Positions 46,001-55,059 of a DNA stretch of 55,059 nt are shown here, piece by piece. Position 1 is the first letter of the stretch, and each line of letters opens with the position of its first letter. The DNA lies in contig NW_019776085.1 in the NCBI RefSeq assembly GCF_001039355.2, positions 5,789 through 60,847 on the forward strand, written 5' to 3'. The notes below the pieces were generated by a model that was not told the DNA's origin, did not search any database, and worked only from the letters and a program-made list of their open reading frames with translations. Source of the stretch: Lingula anatina. Taxonomy: Eukaryota; Brachiopoda; Lingulata; Lingulida; Lingulidae. Made by a program: the position numbers and the translations under genes.

Positions 46001-48728
46001 CTGGCAGAGAGCCACCTACTGGGAGGTGAGACCGGACAGATACAATTTTTTTTTTTTTTTTTTAAATTTTTCAATAGACACGAAGATCTATGTTGATGGA
46101 CACAAGTCTGCAGGGACTCTCGTTATGTACAATCAGCTTTACTGAACCACATGCCTCCTTTTGTTTCCAGCTCATATAATCACCAGCTTTTCTGTATTCT
46201 ACTTTACGCGAGGAAGAGGCGTGTTAATGTGTTATGCTGATTGCACTCAGCGAGAATCCCTGCAGAGTTGGGTCAATCCACATACGCCTATGTGTCTGTT
46301 AGTAAGATATACCATGCCATACTATACAATACAGACAGTACTAACAATCATGGAAAAACTATCCATCCATTGGGTCATGACTGCTTTAAAAGCCAGACTA
46401 CTACACCTGCAAAATTTTGATATAGCCGGTCCTCTGGACTGGCAGGGTTATTTGAAAATGCAATATATCTAATGATCTACCGTAAATGCAAGCTTTTACT
46501 TCTGATGGAAGGTGGCACTAGCGCCATCTACAGTAAGTGACTCACACTGACAAAGGTATTCCATGGGCATTGAATCTCAAGTTAGGAAAAATTTGATTGT
46601 AAAATGAAAATTCGGGATCCTGCAAAAAAAGATAAATTTTCTTTTTCATACTTCCAGTATACCAGTTTATCCACAATGTGTTGTTACTGTAACAAGGAGT
46701 TTGGGCTGCTGCAGAACCGTCGTCACCCGTGCACCGTCTGCGGCTTCATGGCCTGTGGCGACTGCTGTAGTAAGGACCTGATTGTCTACATACCCAATGA
46801 GGAGAAGGGGTCCAAAGACCCAGAGCCTAGAATTGCTGTGATAAAAATTGTTGGGGTGAGATCTCTCAGAAAGTTATTGGTATTATAATTTTGGATAGTA
46901 GTTTTGAAACATTGTGTATCAGATGAGTGAATGTTGTTATTCATCCTGTAGAATAAAAATGATTAGACTTATTCATGTTTATCATTGTGTATGTAGAATA
47001 TCATGGTTTTCCTGCACTGAGAGTGGTGTGTTTTGAACTTTTTGGTAGGTATTCTCTGGGAAGATTCCATGTTTAGTTTATAATTTTATAGTAACATATT
47101 TTTAACCTTTACATTCAGTCTCATTAATAAAAATGAATACTGTTTTTTTGAAGTGTTTTGGACATGATAGTTCCTACATTATATAATACCAGTATTTCCA
47201 GCAAAAAAAAAAATTAAATGGTTGAAACTATAAATGGTAGTAAGATCACTGACACCTCAACTTTCAAAAAAGTGGACAGTGTGTAAATGACCTCTTTCAT
47301 ATTTCCAACACCTTTTGTTGGTATTTTCATGATTAGTGTCCTGAGCGCGAACCTGACATGTGTGTATATCTGCGGATCTGCTCACAGTGCCACCTATATT
47401 TGGAGGAGAAACAAGTGCAGAAGATGCAGCAGACGCTGACGGACCAGCTTCAGAAAACTGAGCTGTTCTGGACAAAAATTGTGGAGGCAGCTAAGAAACT
47501 TTCCAGAATAAGAGCAAAGATCAGTGCTCATTTACCTAAGGTGAATGGATGTCTTATGTATATTCTGCCATTACTCTTTAATGATTTTCCCTTATCATAT
47601 GTGGTTTATGGCAAAAAATATATTTAGCACAGGAATGTTTAAATTTTTTCTCTCTCTTTGACTACTAGAAAAATGTCAATTATGAAATCATGGAGACAGT
47701 TAAGAAACCTTTGAGAGTCCAAGGGAAGATTATTAATGTATTCTCTATCATCACTCTTTAAAGATTTCTTCTGGTTTGAGACACATATACGGTAATTATT
47801 CAATCTTTTCAACTCAGGGAAAAAATTGAAATTTTCATACACTCTGTATTTTTAAGTGATAATATCTTAAAATTAGAAATTTCTGTCGAGTGGAAGCAGC
47901 AGAATTCTAAAACAAGCTACTGTTCAGTTCCATTCTGTGCAGTGAAAGCACCACAAATGCTACACAAAAGTGTAATTTTGTGATTGTAAAATTATACATG
48001 TAGATGTATTTGTCATTCATATAAGAAAGTATTTGAAAATTAAGTTTGAATCAAATCAACAACCTTCCAGTATCAGGAGCACATCAACACAATGGGGATC
48101 GACAGTGGGGCGCCAAGAGCAAGTCTACAGGGAGAAAACGGTATACAAGTCCTTGCCAGGGCACAGGTGAGTTTTATATATCTCATGTACAAACAAAATG
48201 GTAAACAAATCCTTGCCAGGGCACAGGTGAGTTTTATATATCTCACATACAAACAAAATGGTATACAAGTCCTTGCCAGGGCACAGGTGAGTTTTATATA
48301 TCTCACATACAAACAAAATGGCATACAAGTCCTTGCCAGGGCACAGGTGAGTTTTATGTCTCATATACAAACAGAACAGTATTCGTCATACACATTACTA
48401 TATATTTAGAAGTAGAAAAGTCCATTTAATGACTGTGAATATTATGGAGACATTAATAAATATAATTATATAATCTTGGGCCAATGGGAAGAGATTAAGT
48501 CCACATAATTTGTCAGAACTGGAAATGCCTATGATCTAATAATTATATCAGTATAGTGGAGATATTACTGGTGTCAAAATGTAAGTTAGTGTCGAATTTC
48601 AGTGTGACATGTCAGACCTGTTTGTGACATTTGTTCTGGCAGTAGAGAGCATCAGAGGAATCAAACCCTCCACAACACAACAAACCACTGTCCTGAAGAA
48701 TCTAGTCAGGGTAAGCCGGTGTTCTTAA

Positions 48729-48763
<35 letters not shown>

Positions 48764-51313
48764 TGTGCGGGTGTGTGTGCGGTGACCATGTGTGCATGTC
48801 AGTGTGAGAATGCATGCATTTAACAGGCTTATCTACCGATAGTGGTGTATAAATGTGCCATAAACTTTATATAAACATAAATATAATCTTTTTTCTTGGC
48901 TTTCAATTTCTTTGCTTTAAAATAAATGTACAAGTGTTTTTAATACATCACTTGAAGTGCATTTTGTTGTTAATCTATTTTTTCTCCTCCATTCAGGGTA
49001 ATTATAATTTTTACCAAGAGACCGTGTTCCTGTTCCGTGAGTTGAGAAAGACCTTGGAGGACACCACGCTCACCTCCGCAGACATCTTAGAAACCATTCA
49101 GAAATTTGTGGATAGAAATGTAGGCACAGATGATGTGTTAATTTTATTTACCATAGAGAGAGACAATTAATAACAAAGACAGCAGGAGAGAAGATTTCAG
49201 TACTATAATGATCTTAACATGTACTGCAAGTTGTGTCACATTTGTTAAAAGTGTATTTAAATATTTTGTTATTAAAATAACAAAAATAAAAAATTGGTAC
49301 TTTTTTTTTACTTTGACCCTTACCTCTCTCTTAATGATTTACCATTATAAATATAATATAAAGGTTAAGATTATCCTCTCTTCTGACCAATTTGTATTCA
49401 ATTTAAAATTTATGATTTTGTCTTAAGGCACCTTTTTATGTTGTGTAGTCCACAGGACTTTTTCTGGATGTTAGTTTCTCAATAAATGAATATTATTCAA
49501 TTTGTTCTCTGTAGATCATGAGGTGTTCATATTATATTGCTGGCACATTATTCCAGGCCATGAGAGCAGTTTACGTATTCTTGAAGCAGCTAGCTCTGGA
49601 AAGTCTGATGCTTTGTGACAATTTCACCTTGAACAACACAGTGCCTGTTCAGTTTGCAGAAGCCGAGGAGGTGAGTTTAATGTGTATTTGTGTACATGCA
49701 TATCTTTATATATGTGCATGTGTGTGTTCATATATGCATGATCACATGTACGATTGTGGCCTTGAAAATAATTGTCACAGTCACTGCTCTGTAACTGCAT
49801 TTACTGTTTCTTTGTGTGTGTGTGTGTGCGCCCATGTAAGTTCATTCTAGTGCATCAGAAACACAAATTTCTCTTCGACTTACAACATTAAGATTTTGGG
49901 ATCCTGAGGGTAAAGATGCCCTCTCTCCCTCCTCCTTTTCTCTTCTCTCTCTCTGTTTTGCACATAGTCAAGCAAGGTTCCAAGCTGAATCTGATGTAAA
50001 CCCTACTTTGATGTTTCAGGTCGTTTGCCAAGACTTGAAGCAGTGTATAAAGGATTGTAAAGATGACTGGGCAGAGAGTGAGGAAGATATTAACAATGTA
50101 TTGAAGGACCAGATACAGGTACATATTTTAGAAAAAAAGTAAATTATTTAAAAACCATTAGAGGAATTTACAAAAAGAAAGTTCTGCTGAACTTGGAAAT
50201 TACTAATGTCGCATTCCCAACCTGCGGAATTACTAGACCTCAGATCAAAAAATGGCACACCCTTGACAATGGATTCCTGAATCCCATGCCCACTGTGCTA
50301 GCTTAGGCAGAGGAATTAGATCTTGGCATGTTTTAAAGTGAGCCGGGCATTATTTGACCCTTGAATCAGTTAGTTCATGGATCAACTGGTTGTGAATGCT
50401 TTCTTAGTTAACATAGCTATCACATGCACATCCAAAAGTGAAAGTGAAACTTCATTTTTGTTTAGTTTCAAACAATAAAATTTTGTCTGTAGGAGGAAAT
50501 TCACAAACTGTAGAAAAGAAATTATGATCCAAGTCCTGATAATTTGATATGAATATTGAATCACAACAGTGAGTAATGCTTATTGCAGCGTTTGTTATAT
50601 GGTACATATGGAACATTGAATATATGGCTCTCTGGTGCAGTTACATGTGTGTTACATTACATGAGAGAGGGTTTAAAGACAAAGATTGCTGTTTAGTGGT
50701 ACAAAATACTGGACTTAATTATATTTTGCTGGAGTTTTGTAAATTATTTTTCTTTTTCCAAAGAGCTCCAAGATTTTAAAACTGCAATGTTTTCCATTTG
50801 TTCCAACCACCTGCACTTGAACAATGTGCATTTTTCCCCAGTTCTTTCAACTGTGAATACAAACATTCTGGACCTTATATATTTATGTCTATGGCCTATG
50901 ATGCTTACAGTATATCTGTGATAAGACTGTCAGGTTCCATTTTCATTTTGAATCATTAATGATTACTGTAATACATTACTGTATTAATGAATATTGTATT
51001 ACAGAATCACAGAGTCATCAAACTCCCCAAAACTAGGCGAAGCTCACAGCAGCAAGTGACGTCCAATCAGAAGGCAGAAATAGAACATGTGATCCTCCAT
51101 CGCTCTGAAGAAATTGTGCGTAAAATCATGCTCCAGATGGCGGACAAGTGCTCAGAGAGTCGTTGCTCGGCTTCCAAAGAGGCTCTGGCCAGTCTTTATA
51201 ATTGGATATATAGAGAATTACGCAAGAGCCAGGTGACCAATCACAACAGAGAGGAACAAAATAATCGAAATTCTGGCACAGCAGGCAGATCTGAAGAGTG
51301 GGAGTTTATATAG
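37465..51313 (+). CDS. Tandem FYVE-type zinc-finger protein, rabenosyn-like
   Basis: Exons: 37465-37582, 38130-38235, 38497-38587, an exon near 39073 running toward the N gap, then (copy A) 40160-40298, 40926-41123, 41606-41809, 42395-42490, 43136-43243, 43535-43657, 44070-44183, 44539-44637, and the single last exon 51005-51313 (stop TAG). Length is about 580-600 aa. FYVE 1: HHWKPSDSRKVC (the WxxD-type start), RKHHCRRCGEVFC (the basic PI3P-binding motif) and CESC. The second finger has CCYC, RRHPCTVCG, CGDC and RICSQC; its basic patch is weaker, and a charged loop (EEKGSKDPEPR) splits it as in rabenosyn-5. The C-terminal 350 residues are helical (KQVQKMQQTLTDQLQKT). Likely an endosomal PI3P- or Rab-binding trafficking factor; orthology is not proven. 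The ATG at 37465 lies just after the acceptor. Confidence 0.75.
37550..37880 (+). repeat. 92-bp duplication of exon end plus donor, with decayed further units
   Basis: ACTGGAGAAGTCACAGAACA then GTATG|GTAAGTGTACTGG occurs at 37558-37595 (donor 37583) and again 92 bp later (donor 37675). Third (about 37749) and fourth (about 37850) units keep ACTGGAGAAG or ACTGGGGAAG but have lost the donor. Only the first donor gives the right phase into 38130 without passing the stop codon just after it (TGA at 37618). Confidence 0.88.
38370..38490 (+). repeat. CTTTCA-rich repeat forming the pyrimidine tract of a FYVE exon
   Basis: About 17 ACTTTC/ACAGACTTTC units lie directly before the acceptor TTGCAG at 38491-38496. 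Several units contain TTTCACAG, which looks like an acceptor, so decoy 3' sites are built into the repeat. Confidence 0.8.
39073..39120 (+). CDS. Exon carrying the last FYVE-1 cysteine pair, frame uncertain
   Basis: Acceptor CTCCAG at about 39067-39072. The following bases read CQSCLGPHTRG in one frame, exactly what should complete FYVE 1 (RLQKV-CQSC). The preceding exon ends in phase 0 (LQK), which would put this exon in another frame (VSVMPWAPYPRGF). Two bases appear to be missing, most simply one GT from GTGTGTCAG. The donor is not visible, because the exon runs into the 17-bp minisatellite. Confidence 0.5.
39106..39336. repeat. 17-bp minisatellite, about 13 units, running into the N gap
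   Basis: Tandem CACACTGTCACATCTAA/CAA units begin within or just beside a FYVE-gene exon and continue until the N gap. The gap was probably not assembled because of this array. Related units occur in GK5 intron 6. Confidence 0.93.
39337..39561. other. Assembly gap (225 N)
   Basis: Run of N between the 17-bp minisatellite and a poly-G tract. True length unknown. Confidence 0.99.
39765..40085. repeat. GT and GA microsatellites (copy A)
   Basis: Three long GT runs and one GA run in the intron before exon 40160. The same runs are shorter in copy B (about 45502-45815). Confidence 0.95.
41935..42045 (+). pseudogene. Decayed copy of the upstream exon's end in an intron
   Basis: GAAATTGTGGAGACAGTTAA, GAAACCTTTGAGAGTCCAAG, and TCATCACTCTTTAAAGATTT align with exon 41606-41809 from ATTGTGGAGGCAGCTAAGAA through its donor into intron (TCATTACTCTTTAATGATTT). 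The part containing the donor is deleted. It is present in both assembly copies (47668-47770), so it is old. Confidence 0.7.
42245..42350 (+). pseudogene. Ectopic copy of the last FYVE-gene exon start, only in copy A
   Basis: Encodes NHRVIKIPKTRKNSQQPVTS then NQKAEIEHVIF, against NHRVIKLPKTRRSSQQQVTS/NQKAEIEHVIL at 51005. About 100 bp are similar at roughly 90%, still open and preceded by AG. At the same place copy B has unrelated intron sequence (about 47988-48030). It could be spliced in as an extra exon, but it then runs into lower-quality sequence with no clear donor. Confidence 0.75.
42463..42946 (+). repeat. 60-bp x8 array of exon end plus 5' splice site (copy A)
   Basis: Eight units at an exact 60-bp period, each CAAGTCCTTGCCAGGGCACAG|GTGAGT followed by TATATCTCACGTACAAAC. 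Unit 1 is the genuine end of exon 42395-42490. Every unit keeps the strong donor. As 60 is divisible by three and the unit lacks stops, the exon frame stays open through all units to 42991. Use of donor k adds 20(k-1) residues of the form VSFIYLTYKQNGIQVLARAQ. Other frames on both strands are open too. Confidence 0.95.
45887..50118 (+). CDS. Second assembly copy of the FYVE-gene middle exons
   Basis: Exons 45887-46025, 46658-46855, 47337-47540, 48071-48166, 48603-48710, 48997-49119, 49557-49670 and 50020-50118 equal those at 40160-44637 in length and order. Only scattered changes occur (for example K for Q in SIRGIKPST, S for N in RAKISAH). There are no extra first or last exons. The block starts at an N (45290) and flows into the shared last exon at 51005. 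If both copies were real and in tandem, splicing would duplicate the second finger and half the C-terminus. Haplotype duplication is the simpler reading. Confidence 0.8.
48134..48372 (+). repeat. 60-bp x4 array of exon end plus 5' splice site (copy B)
   Basis: Four units with donors at 48167, 48227, 48287 and 48347; the last has lost TATA in its intronic half (GAGTTTTATGTCTC). The copy-number difference from copy A (8) shows recent unequal exchange or slippage. Confidence 0.95.
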
Positions 51314-52460
51314 AAGTGCGAGTCTATGGGGTTTGCCATGATTTTATAACAGATGCCACTCTTGGTGCCATAAACCCCCTTTACACTGGACATTGCCCTT
51401 TCTGCGTTCTTTGTGTGACCATGAAACTGACATCGCTGTGGTCATTAAAAGGAGGCACAAACATCTTTTTGGTTGCAAAAATGATTGCTCAGTGATCAGC
51501 CAGTATGTATATTTATTTTTTTACTCACAAACAGAGCCTCACTATAGGACGCAGAAGGGACACCATCCGGTGTGAATGGGGCTTTACTGTGATAGAAACA
51601 TAGGGCAGGAGACGGATGCTCCACTGAATCAAAATTGGATCTGGGGTCCATGCATTAATGGTTAAAGGTCCACCTTTTCAAAAGAAAAGCCACCGTCCTC
51701 TGAAATTTTATGCTGTGGGCCCATGATGCAGTTAAAATGCTCATGACTTTTGACTTAAAATTTGCTGAAACATGTAGTACAAGAATGATTGATTTTATTA
51801 ATCAGTGAAATCTGATAATGTACACATACATGTCTAATTGCTTATCTGTGATGGTTTGCTGCACATTCCTTTTATCTAGTTACAAACACTAGTAGTGACT
51901 TACATAGTACTAGTACTTAAGTCTCTCGCATATTAATTAGCTTGAGTACTTTTTTATGGCAGCAGCTAATACTTAATCTATTACATAACTTGAGTAGTAC
52001 TNTCTGAAATTTTATGCTGTGGGCCCATGATGCAGTTAAAATGCTCATGACTTTTGACTTAAAATTTGCTGAAACATGTAGTACAAGAATGATTGATTTT
52101 ATTAATCAGTGACATCTGATAATGTACACATACATGTGTAATTGCTTATCTGTGATGGTTTGCTGCACATTCCTTTTATCTAGTTACAAACACTAGTAGT
52201 GACTTACATAGTACTAGTACTTAAGTCTCTCGCATATTAATTAGCTTGAGTACTTTTTTATGGCAGCAGCTAATACTTAATCTATTACATAACTTGAGTA
52301 GTACTTTAATGTTGAAAGATTAAATTTTGATACAAGAGCTTTAATTTGTATACATCTTATGTGAATGGAATGTGCATATAACTTGTAGTTATTAGTAACA
52401 TTTGATGTACTTAATAACCATACTCGGAATGTTAAACATAATGTACTTATATTATGAATA
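51314..52460 (+). other. 3' UTR of the FYVE gene
   Basis: Non-coding, ends near AATAAA at 52457-52462 (ATGAATAAAAGTCAG). It contains a false repeat: 51706-52001 is restated at 52003-52298 after an N. Confidence 0.55.
52003..52298. repeat. Duplicate of 51706-52001 after a lone N
   Basis: About 296 bp with only 2-3 differences (AATCTG/CATCTG, GTCTAA/GTGTAA), restarting right after the N at 52002. Contig overlap left in the scaffold. Confidence 0.92.
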
Positions 52461-52462
52461 AA

Positions 52463-54545
52463 AGTCAGTCATTGTTATGTGCTTCTACATCAGTAAAAAC
52501 AGTCTACAGGGACCGTGCACTAATTACTTTAAGGTTGATACAAATACCTTTATATTCATTTATATTTATTTGTAACCATCTGATCTGATATCACATTAAA
52601 ATACTGAAATAGAAATCACTATGTACTAATAAAATCTTTCCCTTTTTGCATAAATCCATGCTTCAGTAAAAACGATTCACATATCACAATATCACAATCA
52701 CTTTAACTAGAACTTATATGCTGTTTACATAAACACTCTTGAAAAGCAGTGTTATCTTATTTTAGTAGATAAATCAATAGATAGATCAACAAAGTCTCTG
52801 GTAGCTAACTGCATAGTGGAGATAGTAGATATACTGTTAAAAATCTTTTAAATCATCATACTCTCAGAAACATATAATATTATGATTTTACAATCCCAAA
52901 AAAAAAAAAAAAAAAAAAAAAAAATTGTATTTCTATGCATGTAGGATTGGTGGTGCTTTTACTGATAGATAATAGAACTACCAGTACAGAGAAGCTTGCT
53001 TTTTAACTTCATTGCTACATGTACCACCCCACTGTGTTTAATTAAAAAATATGAATAAAAAATACAGTACCAGTAAAATTTACAATTTTCCCTGACTGGA
53101 AAGATCAAATAATATATCTATATATATACTCTGTATATAAAATCACAACTTCGTCAAACGGAAACAAAATCAGAACAGAGTAGACATCTGTTAAAGTAAA
53201 ACACTGCTTAATATTAAAATCACTATTTTGTGAAGGGTAGATATTATACACTGTATATTGCATTTATAAAGATAAAATTTTTATTTAAAAAATAGTATAA
53301 AATAAATTTAATTAAAATATAACTAAAGTGGTATATATGCCTACAATACAACACCACATTTTAAAGCCTTAAAAATTAAGGCAATCATTTCACAACCAAA
53401 TAATTATGATAAACTGAAACCTGAAAAAAGATATAAGGTCATTTCATATATACTAATGCACATATGTTCTATCTGAAATGAAGCATATTATACAGTATAA
53501 TAATAGTCTGTTTATCCTGTAGCATATCAAGGTTGGACACACAGGTTAACCAAGCTGCTCCTCTATTTCCCCCAACCATAGTTACCTTTCATACAGCTTA
53601 TAGTTCATCATGGCCCCCTTCATTAGGCATGTTTTCAACTAACCTGACAGTGTGTAAATATCAAAAGTCAAAACTTTCAGTCATTAACCTTTCTATTTTC
53701 TCCGTCCATAATAATTAAGGTAACCGTATTCTTTGACTGTCTGCTTCTTGTCTATCTTTCTTAAGCAAAATACCCACACTTCTTGAACTTAAAAATAGCA
53801 CTATTGCGTTTGTTTGGTCATGCACTTGGTAGCAGCATGGTCAAAATCACATTTTCCAGTGATGTTAGTTGAAGAAAATAGATCTTTCACGGAGACAAAA
53901 AATAAAAAATAAACTCTACGATATAACATCATTATCCTAATGAACTTATTTTTACACTCAAGATATATATTTTGAATGCAAACTGCAAGCTTTTACATGT
54001 ATCGATATATTCATTAATGCCAATCAACGTGATCATAACTATAAGCACCTTCCCCTCAAAAGAATAAATAAATAAAAAGACTCGCATTATAATTAGCTAT
54101 ATAAAAACTAAGTTAAAAGCAACCAACAGGTGTAAATGAGCTTCTTAAGCAAAACAATATTGATAATAAATAATCAATAAATGAAATATGTGGTCAATAA
54201 TAATTATTTCATAACTCTGCTCAACAGAGTTGAAAGTTGACCTTTTAAAAAATCTTGAAAATGCAAGCAACAGTGGTCTGGATCGAGGGCATAAATACAG
54301 CATCACAACACCAAAATATCTGAATACTTAGACTTATCCCTACACAATTTCCTATAGGATACCCTTTAGGAAAAATGTGCAAAAGGACCTCTACAGCTAG
54401 GATTTTGGGCAGATGTCCTACATGGTCTGGTAGGACATCCTATGGGACCATATAGAATATTAGGCCAACTTCCTATAAGACATTCATAATTACTGTAAGG
54501 GTTCATCTCTAGATCAAGAAAGTGACTTGTCACATATGGTGAGAA
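52463..54545. other. AT-rich region between convergent genes, probably UTR of the CARD gene
   Basis: No coding frame on either strand. Poly-A at 52898-52924. Because the CARD exon at 54546 is terminal and on the minus strand, much of this may be its 3' UTR. No single poly(A) signal can be chosen. Confidence 0.4.
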
Positions 54546-54932
54546 CTATGCAGCTACTTCAGGACTCTGAATTTGTCTAAGTGCTGGTTGTTCATCAGGT
54601 CTCATGGGTTCATCTGAGCTATATGACTCCTGTACATCCTCAGGTTTCACTGCCAGAAGATCAGCCAGATCACCCCGACCCTGGTCAACAAAGCATTGTC
54701 GCAGGTGCTCCACAGGATCCTTATCCAAAGAGCACTTCAATACCTTACGTAGTAATAGACTGCATTTGTCTGATGATGTTTGCTGGCCTTCAATTTTCTC
54801 CATGTCTGACTCACTAATGATACCCTTTGAAAATAGAGAATCTAACAGTCTCCTAATATCAACTCCTCCATAAGCAATGCAGGGCAAGTTTTTTCGCAAA
54901 TTCTCCCATTCAACCTCATAAAATCTTGCTTT
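54546..54932 (-). CDS. Last coding exon of a CARD-domain protein
   Basis: Minus strand: acceptor TTTTCCAG just above 54932, then KARFYEVEWENLRKNLPC... to TAG at 54546-54548, about 128 residues in this exon. The stretch GGVDIRRLLDSLFSKGIISE, then SDMEKIEGQQTSSDKCSLLL, RKVLKCSLDKDPVEHLRQCF and GRGDLADLLA has the six-helix pattern of a CARD: D[IV]..LL..L...G.[IL]...D.E.I......DK...LL..[IL]......F...L...G...LA.LL. It is followed by an acidic, Pro-rich tail. CARDs mediate homotypic assembly in apoptosis and innate signalling. The rest of the gene lies beyond 55059, so partner domains are unknown. Confidence 0.72.
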   Translation of the reverse strand, partial: KARFYEVEWENLRKNLPCIAYGGVDIRRLLDSLFSKGIISESDMEKIEGQQTSSDKCSLLLRKVLKCSLDKDPVEHLRQCFVDQGRGDLADLLAVKPEDVQESYSSDEPMRPDEQPALRQIQSPEVAA

Positions 54933-55059
54933 CTGGAAAAATAAATATGTACAGTGCTTAAAAATTACCCGAATGACTTTATATTTCTAAACACACATAA
55001 CTGATATTTTGAAAATAAAAGTACTCATTGCTTTAGTAAAAATTTATTCCTGCAAAAAA

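Larger units (their letters stand above)
45291..50750. repeat. Copy B of the about 5.5-kb duplicated FYVE-gene segment
   Basis: Homologous to 39562-45289. Copy A ends at ...TTTTTCTTTTTCTAAAAA before the N; copy B passes the same point at about 50757 and continues into the last exon. Confidence 0.9.

Noticed and set aside
45887-50118. True internal tandem duplication of FYVE-gene exons
   Set aside because: Not excluded, but the lone N at 45290 and allele-like divergence favour unmerged haplotypes.

Overview
The window is animal nuclear DNA. It has AT-rich introns with GT-AG borders, abundant microsatellites and MITEs, degenerate LINE fragments, and no bacterial operon structure. The gene set (GK5-type carbohydrate kinase, tandem FYVE-finger protein, CARD protein), the very high intron polymorphism and the repeat families fit a highly heterozygous marine invertebrate such as an amphioxus, echinoderm, hemichordate or mollusc. 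I cannot name the species from sequence alone.

Layout. (1) 1-826: upstream region and probable non-coding first exon of a GK5-like gene on the plus strand. (2) 1551-10004: GK5 exons 2-17 as one assembly copy (A). Copy A lacks two exons, including the one carrying the catalytic Asp; about 440 bp of unrelated repeat-rich sequence replaces them. (3) 11256-20060: a second, about 97% identical copy (B) of the same locus from exon 5 onward, beginning right after a single N at 11255. Exons 1-4 before copy A joined to copy B give a complete 519-aa protein. (4) 20062-36300: a cluster of intronless genes for a type II membrane protein family of unknown function with possible beta-propeller motifs. There are two intact copies (23459-24874 and 33400-34824), one copy that lost its membrane anchor (28320-29540) and a 1.85-kb duplicate of the first gene's 5' end that stops at an N (21601-21912). 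MITEs, fold-backs, a 94-bp minisatellite and LINE relics lie between them. (5) 36330-51313: a plus-strand gene for a protein with two FYVE-type zinc fingers and a rabenosyn-like helical C-terminus. Its middle exons also appear twice (39562-45289 and 45291-50750), joined by an N, with a 225-bp N gap in front. (6) 54546-54932, minus strand: the last coding exon of a CARD-domain gene convergent with the FYVE gene.

Single Ns at 1802, 6634, 11255, 21913, 45290 and 52002 behave like contig joins. After four of them (11255, 21913, 45290, 52002) the sequence restarts inside material already given. I therefore read the large duplications mainly as unmerged haplotypes of one highly polymorphic locus.

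The most interesting structural signal is recurrent local tandem duplication of splice sites together with the adjoining exon edge. There are five clear cases in two unrelated genes: 64 bp x2 and 41 bp x5 at acceptors; about 93 bp x2-3, 92 bp x2 and 60 bp x8 or x4 at donors. The 60-bp array is in frame with the exon, contains no stop, and differs in copy number between the two assembly copies. It could therefore act as a length-variable set of competing donors. A decayed exon-edge copy and an ectopic copy of the last FYVE-gene exon lie in introns nearby.
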